Source of the DNA: Actinomycetes bacterium
GTDB taxonomy: Bacteria; Actinomycetota; Actinomycetes; DATJPE01
Direction: 5' to 3'
DNA length: 39,130 bases
Assembly: GCA_035506535.1 (NCBI GenBank)
Contig: DATJPE010000069.1
Span: forward strand, 1-39,130
Positions 32,036 to 39,130 of the stretch are shown here, one piece after another. The notes beneath the pieces are model-generated. The model saw only the letters and a program-made list of their open reading frames with translations. It was not told the origin of the DNA and did not search any database. Position 1 is the stretch's first letter. Each line of letters begins with the position of its first letter. The position numbers were made by a program, and so were the translations under genes.

Positions 32036-33450
32036 GCGTCCGCGCCGACGCGCACGGCAACGCCACGACCGTCGCCGGCGTCGAGGCGCTGGAGGCATAC
32101 GACCGGGCCGTCGACGACCTCCTGCACTTCCGCGCGGCCGTCGCCACATCGCTCGACGCGGCACTCGAGGCCGACCCCGGCTTCGCCATGGGCCAGGTCG
32201 CGCAGAGCTATCTCGGCGTCCTGGGCACCGAACCCGACGACGCCGCCGCCGCGCGGGCGTCCCTTCGGACCTACCTGTCCAGCACGACGACGTCCTCACT
32301 GCTGCCCAGGGAACGGGCGCATGTGGCGGCAGCCCAGGCGCTGCTCGCCGGCGACCTGACCGGGGGTGGCACCGTGCTTCGCGAACTGACCCGCGAGCAC
32401 CCGCGAGACGCCCTCGCCCTCGCTGTCGGGCATCAGATCGACTTCTTCACCGGCGACGCCGTCGCGCTGCGGGACCGGGTCGGCGCCGCACTCACCGCAT
32501 GGAGCGACGACGACCCGCACCGGAGTCTGCTGCTGGGCATGTACGCGTTCGGACTCGAGGAGTCGGGGCTGTACAGCCGATCCCAGGACGTCGCGCTCGA
32601 GGCCGTCGAGCGCGACGAGCGTGACGTCTGGGGGGTGCACGCCGTCGCGCACACCCTCGAGATGCAAGGGCGCTTCGTCGAGGGCCTCGGTTATCTCGAC
32701 GGCCACGCCGCGGGGTGGCAGACCGGGAACTTCCTCTCGGTGCACAACTGGTGGCACTACTGCCTCTACCTGCTGGAGAGCGGAGACGTGCTCCGGCCAC
32801 TGGAGATCTACGACGCGGTCCTGCACAACGCGCAGAGCGCGAACGTGGCGATGGAGATGCTCGATGCTGCGGCACTGCTGTGGCGGATGCTCCTGGAGGG
32901 CGAGGACCAGACGGCTCGTTGGTCGGTCCTTGCTGACGCCTGGGACGCCAAGATGGTCGAGCCGTACTACGCGTTCAACGACATGCACGCCGTGATGTCG
33001 TACCTGGGGGCGGGGCGCATGGCTGACGCGGAGCGCCTCGTGGATGCCCGCGCCGCATACGTAGCGGAGGCCACCGACGAGTCGGTGACGAACCTGACGA
33101 TGACCCGCGAGGTGGGCCTGCCGGTCGCTCGCGCCCTCGTCGCGTTCGCCCAGGGGCGCTACGAGTCGACGGTGGCCGAGCTCATGCCGATCCGCTACTC
33201 GCTGAACAGGTTCGGGGGATCCCACGCGCAACGCGACGCCGTCCAGCGGACGCTGGTCGAGGCGGCGCTTCGCTCGGGTCAGCATGACCTGGCTCGCTCG
33301 CTGCTGTCCGAGCGGCTCGGCATCAACCCGTGCAGCCCCTACAACTGGCTCAAGCAGGCGGAGCTGTTCGACCGCCTCGGCGAGGCCGCCGCAGCGGCCG
33401 GCGCGCGGTCTCAGGCATCGACGCTGCGGCGGTCGTCCCAGCCGTCCTAA
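32032..33450 (+). CDS. TTC38-like tetratricopeptide repeat protein
   Basis: A 472-residue soluble protein with helical repeats. Segments such as AHVAAAQALLAGDLTGGGTV, VWGVHAVAHTLEMQGRFVEG, and NFLSVHNWWHYCLYLLESGD match the TTC38 family, present in animals and actinobacteria and of unknown biochemical function. No signal peptide or membrane helix is seen. It overlaps the GntR stop (ATGA) and is the last gene of the BMC operon, tail-to-tail (4-base overlap) with the TIGR01777 gene. Two conserved His residues in the HAVAH and HNWWH motifs could bind metal, which is speculative. Its role in the microcompartment system is unknown. Confidence 0.85.
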   Translation: MSVRADAHGNATTVAGVEALEAYDRAVDDLLHFRAAVATSLDAALEADPGFAMGQVAQSYLGVLGTEPDDAAAARASLRTYLSSTTTSSLLPRERAHVAAAQALLAGDLTGGGTVLRELTREHPRDALALAVGHQIDFFTGDAVALRDRVGAALTAWSDDDPHRSLLLGMYAFGLEESGLYSRSQDVALEAVERDERDVWGVHAVAHTLEMQGRFVEGLGYLDGHAAGWQTGNFLSVHNWWHYCLYLLESGDVLRPLEIYDAVLHNAQSANVAMEMLDAAALLWRMLLEGEDQTARWSVLADAWDAKMVEPYYAFNDMHAVMSYLGAGRMADAERLVDARAAYVAEATDESVTNLTMTREVGLPVARALVAFAQGRYESTVAELMPIRYSLNRFGGSHAQRDAVQRTLVEAALRSGQHDLARSLLSERLGINPCSPYNWLKQAELFDRLGEAAAAAGARSQASTLRRSSQPS

Positions 33451-34343
33451 CCGTCCTGCAGAGCCGCGCGGACCACGTCCTCGGTGGTGGGGTCGTCGAA
33501 GACGAAGCCGGCCGCGAGCAGCTTGGCGGGCACCATTCGAGTGCTCATCAAGACCTCGCTACCGAACTCGCCGATGACGGCTCGGATCGCGAATCCGGGG
33601 GCGGGCAGGAGAGTCGGCCGGTGCACGGCCCGCCCCAGCGCCTGGGTGAACTCCTTGTTCGTCGGCGGGTCCGGGACGCACACGTTGACGGGGCCCTCGA
33701 GGTCGCCGGTGAGCAGGAACGTGATCGCCCGCACCTCGTCGCGCAGGGAGACCACCGGCCAGTACTGACGACCGGAACCCAGCGGCCCGCCAGCGCCGAG
33801 CTTGACGATCGGCAGCATCCGCCCGAAGGCGCCGCCCTTGCGGGTCATCACGAGCCCGGATCGGGGGTGCACCACGCGGACGCCAGCCGCACGTGCCGGA
33901 TCCGCGGCCTCCTCCCACTGACGCACGACGTCGGCGAAGTAGTGCCCACGCGCGTTGGGCGCCGTCTCGTCCACCCGCGTGGATCCCGTGTCGCCGTACC
34001 AGCCGCATGCCGACGCCGAGACGAGCACCGACGGACGGGGGGTCAGACCGGCGATCGCGTGGGCGATGGTCGTGGTGGCGTCGACGCGGCTGTCGAGGAC
34101 GTCGCGCTTGTACGACTCGCTCCACCGATGGTCCCCGACGCCGACGCCGGCCAGGTTGACGACGCCGTCGACCCCGCCGAGACGGTCGAGGTCCACGGTC
34201 CCCGCCGTCGGGTCCCATCGCACCTCGTCCGGCGCGTCGGGGTCGCGGCGGACCAGGCGCAGCACCTCGTGGCCCGCTCCGCGGAGGTGGGCGACCAGGG
34301 CCGTGCCGATGAGGCCCGACGAGCCGGTGACGGCGATCTTCAT
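33447..34343 (-). CDS. TIGR01777 family NAD(P)-dependent epimerase-like oxidoreductase
   Basis: A 298-residue protein of the extended SDR / NAD-dependent epimerase superfamily, TIGR01777 group (YfcH/SulA-like), of unknown substrate. The N-terminal cofactor motif is VTGSSGLIGTAL; further group features are VNLAGVGVGDHRWSESYKRD, SASACGWYGD and RSGLVMTRKGGAFGRMLPI. The ATG at 34343 puts the glycine motif at residue 6. In M. tuberculosis the orthologous position (Rv2216) lies directly between sucB/dlaT and lipB. Here it follows sucB by 56 bases but lipB is about 23 kb away, so its downstream side is the second breakpoint of the conserved block. Confidence 0.93.
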   Translation of the reverse strand: MKIAVTGSSGLIGTALVAHLRGAGHEVLRLVRRDPDAPDEVRWDPTAGTVDLDRLGGVDGVVNLAGVGVGDHRWSESYKRDVLDSRVDATTTIAHAIAGLTPRPSVLVSASACGWYGDTGSTRVDETAPNARGHYFADVVRQWEEAADPARAAGVRVVHPRSGLVMTRKGGAFGRMLPIVKLGAGGPLGSGRQYWPVVSLRDEVRAITFLLTGDLEGPVNVCVPDPPTNKEFTQALGRAVHRPTLLPAPGFAIRAVIGEFGSEVLMSTRMVPAKLLAAGFVFDDPTTEDVVRAALQDG

Positions 34344-34399
34344 GCCCTCATGCTCACCCGTGAACGGCCCGGCCGCGACCGGAGCGCCGCATGAGCGAG

Positions 34400-36148
34400 T
34401 CAGAGGCCGAGTTCCGCCTCGAAGCTGCCGTCCTCGAGCCGGGTCTTGACCGTCGCCAGGAAGCGGGCCGCGTCGGCCCCGTCGACGAGCCGGTGGTCGT
34501 AGGTCAGCGCGAGGTAGACCATCGAGCGGATCGCGATGGAGTCGGCGCCGGTGTCGTCACTGACGACCACGGCGCGCTTGACGACGGCGCCGGTCCCCAG
34601 GATCGCGACCTGGGGAAGGTTGAGGATCGGGGTGTCGAAGAGGGCTCCCCGGCTCCCGGTGTTGGTGAGCGTGAAGGTCCCGCCGGACAGCTCATCCGGC
34701 GTGATCTTGTTCCCCCGCGTCCGCTCGGCGAGGTCGGCGATGCGACGGGCCAGCCCCCCGATGTTGAGGTCGCCGGCGTCGCGGATCACCGGCACCAGCA
34801 GCCCGCGGTCGGTGTCCACGGCGATGCCGAGGTGCTCGGCGTCGTGATAGGTGATGGTCCCGGCCTCGGTGTCGATGCTGGCGTTGAGCGCGGGGTGCAC
34901 CTTGAGCGCCTCGACGGCCGCCTTGGCGAAGAACGGCAGGAACGACAGCTTCACGCCCTCGCGGGACTCGAAGTCCCGCTTGGCCCGCTGGCGGGCCGCG
35001 GCGATGCGGCTGACGTCGACCTCGACGACCGTCGTCAGCTGCGCGGTGGTGTGCAGCGACTCGACCATGCGGGCTGCGATGACGGCGCGCAGACGCGACA
35101 TCTTCTCGGTACGTCCGCGCAGCGGAGACGTCGTGGCCGAAGCCGGGGCGGCAGCGACGGGCCCGGGTGCCGGCGACGCCGCGGCGGCGGCGGCCTTGGC
35201 CGCAGCCGCGGCGTCGAGCACGTCCTGCTTGCGGATGCGCCCGCCCACGCCGGTGCCGTGGACGGTCGCGAGGTCGACGTCGTGCTCCGCCGCGAGCTTG
35301 CGGACCAGCGGCGTGACGTAGGTCTCATCGCCCGCGGCCTCGGCCGCGCGGCTTGGCGCCGACGCGCTCACGGCAGGCGCAGGTGCGGGTGCGGCCACCG
35401 CGGCCGGCGCGGGAGGCGGCGGTGCGGGAGCGGGAGTCGGCGCTGGGCCTGGAGGGGGAGCGGGGGTGGGGGTGGCGGCAGGAGCCGCCGGGACGGGCTC
35501 GGCAGCGGCCGGCGCCGTGCCGGCACCGCCGATGACGGCCAGCTCCGACCCGACGGCGACGGTCTCGTCCTCGCCCACCCGAATGGCGAGCAGCACGCCC
35601 GAAGCGGGGGAGGGGATCTCGGTGTCGACCTTGTCGGTGGAGATCTCCACGAGGGGCTCGTCCGCCTCGACCTGGTCGCCGACCTTCTTCAGCCAGCGGG
35701 TGACCGTGCCTTCGGTCACGCTCTCGCCCAGGGCCGGCAGCAGGACCGGCGTCGCCCCGACGGTCTCGGCGCTCGGGGCCGGCGCCTCCTTCTCGGTCGG
35801 CGCCCCCTCCGCCCGGGCAGGCGCCTGCTCCTCGGCGGCCGGTGCCGCCTCCTCGGCGGCCCGGACCGCGGCCGCCTCCCGCGGCGGCGCTGCCGGGGTC
35901 GACCCCTCCGACGGGTCGCCGATCACGGCGAGCTCGGCGCCGACCTGCACGACCTCGTCCTCGCCCGCCACGATCCGCAGCAGCGTGCCCGACGCCGGGG
36001 CCGGGATCTCGGTGTCCACCTTGTCGGTGGACACCTCCAGCAGGGGCTCGTCGGCCTCGACGTCGTCCCCCTCGGCCTTGAGCCAGCGGGTGACGGTGCC
36101 CTCGGTGACGCTCTCGCCCAGCTGGGGCATCGTGACGGAGACCGCCAT
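34400..36148 (-). CDS. sucB: 2-oxo-acid dehydrogenase E2 (dihydrolipoamide acyltransferase)
   Basis: A 582-residue E2 component. Two lipoyl domains lie at about 1-76 and 130-210, each with the lipoylation site [12 protein letters not shown] or [12 protein letters not shown]; these are substrates for the LipA/LipB proteins encoded in this window. Long Ala/Pro linkers separate them from the E1/E3-binding domain ([20 protein letters not shown], about 273-310). The catalytic acyltransferase domain runs to the C-terminus with the active-site [14 protein letters not shown]. In actinobacteria this protein (SucB/DlaT) serves pyruvate and, often, 2-oxoglutarate dehydrogenase complexes, so the acyl specificity is not certain. 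It lies 33 bases downstream of lpd; AGGAGT precedes the ATG. Confidence 0.94.
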   Translation of the reverse strand: MAVSVTMPQLGESVTEGTVTRWLKAEGDDVEADEPLLEVSTDKVDTEIPAPASGTLLRIVAGEDEVVQVGAELAVIGDPSEGSTPAAPPREAAAVRAAEEAAPAAEEQAPARAEGAPTEKEAPAPSAETVGATPVLLPALGESVTEGTVTRWLKKVGDQVEADEPLVEISTDKVDTEIPSPASGVLLAIRVGEDETVAVGSELAVIGGAGTAPAAAEPVPAAPAATPTPAPPPGPAPTPAPAPPPPAPAAVAAPAPAPAVSASAPSRAAEAAGDETYVTPLVRKLAAEHDVDLATVHGTGVGGRIRKQDVLDAAAAAKAAAAAASPAPGPVAAAPASATTSPLRGRTEKMSRLRAVIAARMVESLHTTAQLTTVVEVDVSRIAAARQRAKRDFESREGVKLSFLPFFAKAAVEALKVHPALNASIDTEAGTITYHDAEHLGIAVDTDRGLLVPVIRDAGDLNIGGLARRIADLAERTRGNKITPDELSGGTFTLTNTGSRGALFDTPILNLPQVAILGTGAVVKRAVVVSDDTGADSIAIRSMVYLALTYDHRLVDGADAARFLATVKTRLEDGSFEAELGL

Positions 36149-36181
36149 GGGTGCTCGACTCCTATCCGGGGGAAGACGCGA

Positions 36182-37567
36182 TCAGCCGTGCACGTGCAGA
36201 GGCTTGCCGGCCAGCGCCAGGTGGGCCTCGCCGATCGCCTCGGACTGCGTCGGGTGGGGGTGGATGAGGGAGGCGACGTCGTCGGCGTAGGCCTCCCAGT
36301 TGTAGATCAGCTGGCCTTCGGCGAGCAGCTCCCCGACCCGGGCCCCCACCATGTGGACCCCGACGACGGGCCCGTCCGCGAGCGCGACCAGCTTCACCGC
36401 GCCGGAGGTCTTGAGGATCTGGCTCTTGGGGTTGCCGGCGAGGTCGTAGGTCACCGTGCGCACCTTGTCCTGGCCGTAGCGCGCGACCGCCGCCGCCTCG
36501 GTGATGCCGACCGACGCCACTTCGGGATCGCAGTAGGCGATACGCGGCACACCGTCGTAGTCGATCGGCTTGGGGTTGAGACCGGCCACGTGCTCCGCGA
36601 CGAGGATGCCCTCCCCGAAGCCGACGTGCGCCAGCTGCGGGGTAGGGATGAGGTCGCCGACGGCGTAGACCCCCGGGACCGACGTACGGCAGTACTCGTC
36701 GACCTGGACGAAGCCGCGGTCGACCGCGACCCCGGCCTCCTCGTAGCCGAGGCCTTGCGACGTCGGGCCGCGGCCGACGGCGACGAGCAGCAGGTCGGCC
36801 TCGATCCGGGTGCCGTCCTCGAGGCTCACGGCGACCCCGGTCGCGGTGTGCTCCACGCCGGAGAAGCGCGCGCCGACCTTGAAGGCGATGCCCCGCTTGC
36901 GGAACGCGCGCTCGAGCAGCTTGCTGCTCGCCTCGTCCTCCAGCGGGACGAGATGGGGAAGGGCCTCGACGATCGTCACCTCGGTGCCGAACGACCTCCA
37001 GACGCTGGCGAACTCGACGCCGATCACCCCTCCACCGAGGACGACGGCCGAGCGCGGCACGTAGTCGAGGGTCAGGGCGTGGTCGCTGGTGATGACCCGA
37101 CCGCCGTCGATCTCCAGGCCGGGGAGGGTGCGGGCGTAGGACCCGGTCGACAGCACCACGGCCCGGGTCGCGGTGTACGTCGTGCCGTCGACGGTGACGC
37201 CCGTCGTGGAGGTCAGCCGCCCCTCACCCCGGACCACCGTGATCCCGCGGCTCTTGACCAGGCCTTCGAGGCCCTTGAAGGCACGGCCCACGACGGCGTC
37301 CTTGTAGCTGTGCACGCCGGCCATGTCGATGCCCTCGAGGCTGGACCGCACGCCGTAGTCGGCGCCGTGGCGGGCGTTGTCGGCGACTTCGGCGGCGTGC
37401 AGCAGCGCCTTGGTGGGGATGCACCCGCGGTGCAGGCACGTGCCGCCGACCTTGTCCTTCTCGACGAGGGCGACCGACAGACCCAGCTCGGCGGCGCGCA
37501 GCGCGGCGGCGTACCCGCCGCTGCCCGCCCCCAGGATGACCAGGTCGTGAGAGGTCCCGTCGCTCAC
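36182..37567 (-). CDS. lpdA: Dihydrolipoyl dehydrogenase (E3)
   Basis: A 461-residue flavoprotein that reoxidises dihydrolipoyl groups of E2 with NAD. It shows the N-terminal FAD motif LVILGAGSGGYAAALRA, the redox disulfide GGTCLHRGCIPTK, the NAD motif VVLGGGVIGVEFASVW, the second FAD motif TSVPGVYAVGDLI, and the C-terminal active-site His-x-x-x-x-x-Glu in HPHPTQSEAIGEA. The start is a GTG at 37567. It is the first gene of the lpd-sucB-TIGR01777 run. About 110-170 bases upstream lies a tandem 25-bp repeat. Confidence 0.96.
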   Translation of the reverse strand: MSDGTSHDLVILGAGSGGYAAALRAAELGLSVALVEKDKVGGTCLHRGCIPTKALLHAAEVADNARHGADYGVRSSLEGIDMAGVHSYKDAVVGRAFKGLEGLVKSRGITVVRGEGRLTSTTGVTVDGTTYTATRAVVLSTGSYARTLPGLEIDGGRVITSDHALTLDYVPRSAVVLGGGVIGVEFASVWRSFGTEVTIVEALPHLVPLEDEASSKLLERAFRKRGIAFKVGARFSGVEHTATGVAVSLEDGTRIEADLLLVAVGRGPTSQGLGYEEAGVAVDRGFVQVDEYCRTSVPGVYAVGDLIPTPQLAHVGFGEGILVAEHVAGLNPKPIDYDGVPRIAYCDPEVASVGITEAAAVARYGQDKVRTVTYDLAGNPKSQILKTSGAVKLVALADGPVVGVHMVGARVGELLAEGQLIYNWEAYADDVASLIHPHPTQSEAIGEAHLALAGKPLHVHG

Positions 37568-37673
37568 CTGCGCCCCATTCCCGTCCGTCCGGGCACGGCC
37601 CCCGACCAGGCCGTGCCGCCCTCATCCTGGCACCGCGCGTACCGGCGACCAACCTCGCCTCCCGGGGGAGGGA

Positions 37674-37738
37674 GTCACAGTCCGCGCAGCGGACCCGTGT
37701 CACAGTCCGCGCAGCGGACCCGTGTCACAGTCCGCGCA
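37674..37738. repeat. Tandem 25-bp repeat with internal dyads, 2.6 copies, upstream of lpd
   Basis: Units begin at 37674, 37699 and 37724. Each starts GTCACAGTCCGCGCA; the first two continue with GCGGACCCGT, and the third diverges after 15 bases. Each full unit contains the palindrome TCCGC-GCA-GCGGA. It lies in the 198-bp region between divergent lpdA and the small plus-strand gene, so it may be an array of protein-binding sites or a simple slippage product. Confidence 0.8.
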
Positions 37739-37751
37739 CAGCCGGCTGACG

Positions 37752-37765
37752 TACCCTCGCCTGTC
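37752..37765 (+). promoter_or_regulatory. -10-like element for a leaderless transcript
   Basis: TACCCT at 37752-37757 lies 8 bases before the GTG start at 37766, with no ribosome site between. The surrounding CGTACCCTCG is identical to the element before the RDD gene at 7531. Confidence 0.4.
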
Positions 37766-38104
37766 GTGGGGATCTTCCGGCGCGGTCGTCGGCCGGGCAC
37801 GCTGCGCCCGGCGGTGAGCGAGGACCGCAAGCACCTCGAGGAGTTCGTCCGCACCCGTCCGGGCGTGGAGGCCTTCGTCGAGCCGCGAACCGCGGTCACC
37901 GACACCACCGTCGTGCTCGTCGCGTCGACGGGGGAGTGGACCCGTCGACGGGTGCCCTCGCCGAAGGTCGCGCACGAGTGGGCCAACTCTCTCGGCATCC
38001 CCTCCTACGACGCCGCGGTGGTCGGCTACCCGCAGCGGATGCGCGACTGGACCGCCAGGCGCGCCGCGGAGGAGAAGCAGCGCACGAGGTCTCAGCCGGA
38101 GTAG
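37766..38104 (+). CDS. Small conserved actinobacterial protein of unknown function
   Basis: A 112-residue protein, basic at the N-terminus (GIFRRGRRPG) with a compact alpha/beta-looking core: HLEEFVRTRPGVEAFVEPRT, TTVVLVASTGEWTRRRV and KVAHEWANSLGIPSYDAAVV, then GYPQRMRDW. It has no signal peptide or membrane segment. Small proteins like this commonly sit between pepA and lpd in actinobacteria, but I know no function. The GTG at 37766 is chosen because a -10-like TACCCT lies 8 bases before it and conserved sequence begins near it. Its 3' end overlaps the end of pepA, on the opposite strand, by 13 bases. Confidence 0.75.
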   Translation: MGIFRRGRRPGTLRPAVSEDRKHLEEFVRTRPGVEAFVEPRTAVTDTTVVLVASTGEWTRRRVPSPKVAHEWANSLGIPSYDAAVVGYPQRMRDWTARRAAEEKQRTRSQPE

Positions 38105-39130
38105 TCGGCCCCGGCGGCGACCTGCTCGGCGAGACGGACGAGGGTCCGTACGGCGAACCCGGTCCCCCCGTGGGGGGTGTAGCCGTAGGGAGCCTCGCCG
38201 TTCCAGGCCGGGCCGGCGATGTCCAGGTGGGCCCAGGGCAGCTCGGCCGGAACGAAGTCCTTGAGGAACAGGCCGGCGACGAGCATCCCGCCCATGCGGC
38301 TGGGGTCGTGGTTGGCGATGTCGGCGACCGCGGAGTCCAGCCCGCGGCGCAGCTCGTCCGGCAGCGGCATCGGCCAGGTCTGCTCCCCGGCCTCGGCCGC
38401 GCAGCGGTGGACGAGGTCACGGGCGGCGTCGCGGTTGCCCATGACGCCGGCGACCCTGGTGCCGAGGGCGACCAGCTGTGCCCCGGTGAGCGTGGCCACG
38501 TCGACGAGCAGGTCGGGCTCGTCCTCGCTCGCGCGCACGATCGCGTCGGCCAGGACGAGGCGGCCCTCGGAGTCGGTGTTGAGGACCTCGACGGTGCGCC
38601 CGCCGTAGATGCTCAGCACGTCCGAGGGCCGGGTCGCCGAGCCGCTGGGCATGTTCTCGGCCAGCGGCGCGTACGCCGTCACGCTGACCGGCAGCCGCAG
38701 CCTGGCGACGGCCGCGGTCGCCGCGAGCACCGCCGCCGCACCCGCCATGTCGGACTTCATCCAGTCCATGCCGAGCGGCGGCTTGATGGACAGGCCGCCG
38801 GAGTCGAACGTGATGCCCTTGCCGACGAGCGCGAGGTGTGCGCGGGTGCGCGTCGGCCGGTACGCGACGCGGACCAGGCGTGGCGGGTTCGCCGAGCCCT
38901 GCCCGACGCCGAGGATCCCGCCGTAGCCGCGCCGGCGCAGGCCGCGCTCGTCGAGCACCTCGGCGGCCAGGCCGGCCTCGGCGGCCAGCGCCACCGCCGC
39001 CTCGGCGAGATCCTTGGGGTGCAGGTCCCCCGCGGGGGTGTTCACCAGGTCGCGGGCCCGTGTGACGGCGGCGCACACGGCGCGTGCGCGCGCCGCGGCC
39101 GCGCGCACCTCCCGGGACGTCGCCTGCTCG
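38092..39130 (-). CDS. pepA: Leucyl aminopeptidase (M17), cut at the window edge
   Basis: The C-terminal 345 residues of a cytosolic M17 leucyl aminopeptidase, which removes N-terminal residues from peptides with two metal ions. The frame is open through base 39130, so the true start is outside the window. The metal and catalytic residues are visible: GKGITFDSGGLSIKP (Lys and Asp ligands), MKSDMAGAAAV (Asp ligand) and NTDSEGRLVLADAI (Asp/Glu ligands and the catalytic Arg). NTPAGDLHPKDLA marks the beginning of the catalytic domain. The gene is the first of the conserved pepA-lpd-sucB neighbourhood. Confidence 0.95.
   Translation of the reverse strand, partial: EQATSREVRAAAARARAVCAAVTRARDLVNTPAGDLHPKDLAEAAVALAAEAGLAAEVLDERGLRRRGYGGILGVGQGSANPPRLVRVAYRPTRTRAHLALVGKGITFDSGGLSIKPPLGMDWMKSDMAGAAAVLAATAAVARLRLPVSVTAYAPLAENMPSGSATRPSDVLSIYGGRTVEVLNTDSEGRLVLADAIVRASEDEPDLLVDVATLTGAQLVALGTRVAGVMGNRDAARDLVHRCAAEAGEQTWPMPLPDELRRGLDSAVADIANHDPSRMGGMLVAGLFLKDFVPAELPWAHLDIAGPAWNGEAPYGYTPHGGTGFAVRTLVRLAEQVAAGADYSG

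Noticed and set aside
37674-37738. CRISPR array
   Set aside because: The 25-bp units are directly adjacent with no spacers, only 2.6 copies are present, and no cas genes lie nearby.
34391-38104. Very long plus-strand reading frame (1237 codons) opposite TIGR01777, sucB and lpd
   Set aside because: It is the antisense shadow of well-conserved minus-strand genes and low-complexity Arg/Gly/Asp in content. Only its last 112 codons (37766-38104) lie outside those genes and look real.

Overview
The window is very GC-rich actinobacterial chromosome. It carries the familiar actinobacterial neighbourhood pepA - (small conserved gene) - lpd - sucB - TIGR01777 oxidoreductase - lipB - lipA - DUF4191 - RDD - glnA. 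In Mycobacterium tuberculosis the equivalent run (about Rv2213 to Rv2220) has the TIGR01777 gene directly beside lipB. Here about 23 kb (roughly 10.3-33.45 kb) separates them. The genus cannot be fixed from sequence alone.

Layout. (1) 1-5.4 kb: the end of a SEC-C protein, then four membrane proteins (a SulP transporter with STAS domain, a DUF2254 protein, an LtrA-like protein, a GAP-family protein). A shared 13-bp motif lies upstream of sulP and of the gap-ltrA pair. (2) 5.4-5.87 kb: a decayed tyrosine recombinase with an inverted duplication and hairpins. (3) 5.87-10.3 kb: glnA, with a clear GlnR-type operator, then RDD, DUF4191, lipA and lipB. (4) 10.45-16.4 kb: a methyltransferase, an S51 peptidase, a kinase-like membrane protein without catalytic residues, a propionyl/acetyl-CoA synthetase and a flavin monooxygenase. 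(5) 16.47-33.45 kb: a two-armed bacterial microcompartment (BMC) locus. (6) 33.45-39.1 kb: the other half of the lipoate/2-oxo-acid dehydrogenase block, with pepA running off the right edge.

The BMC locus. From one 245-bp divergent region, the minus-strand operon encodes an APC permease, an acetamidase/formamidase-family hydrolase, a GlcG/PduO-C-like protein, a fused large+medium B12-dependent diol dehydratase, its small subunit and a reactivase ATPase, perhaps with the flavin monooxygenase last. The plus-strand operon encodes a class-III PLP enzyme, a CoA-acylating aldehyde dehydrogenase with a C-terminal encapsulation-type helix, two tandem-domain shell trimers, one hexameric shell protein, one EutN/CcmL pentamer, a small BMC-associated protein, a phosphotransferase-fold kinase, an SDR, a HutC-type GntR regulator and a TTC38-like TPR protein. 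The plus-strand arm matches the Rhodococcus/Mycobacterium microcompartment (RMM) type, proposed to convert aminoacetone / 1-amino-2-propanol through a phosphorylated amino alcohol to propionaldehyde and propionyl-CoA. The diol dehydratase arm would also yield an aldehyde, so the two arms may feed one aldehyde dehydrogenase and one shell. The dehydratase keeps all seven recognised substrate/metal ligands but differs at two pocket positions that control substrate range in the Klebsiella enzyme, so its substrate may not be plain 1,2-propanediol.

This hybrid locus, inserted into a housekeeping synteny block, is the most interesting content of the window. No tRNA, rRNA, intact transposase, CRISPR array or cobalamin riboswitch was recognised.
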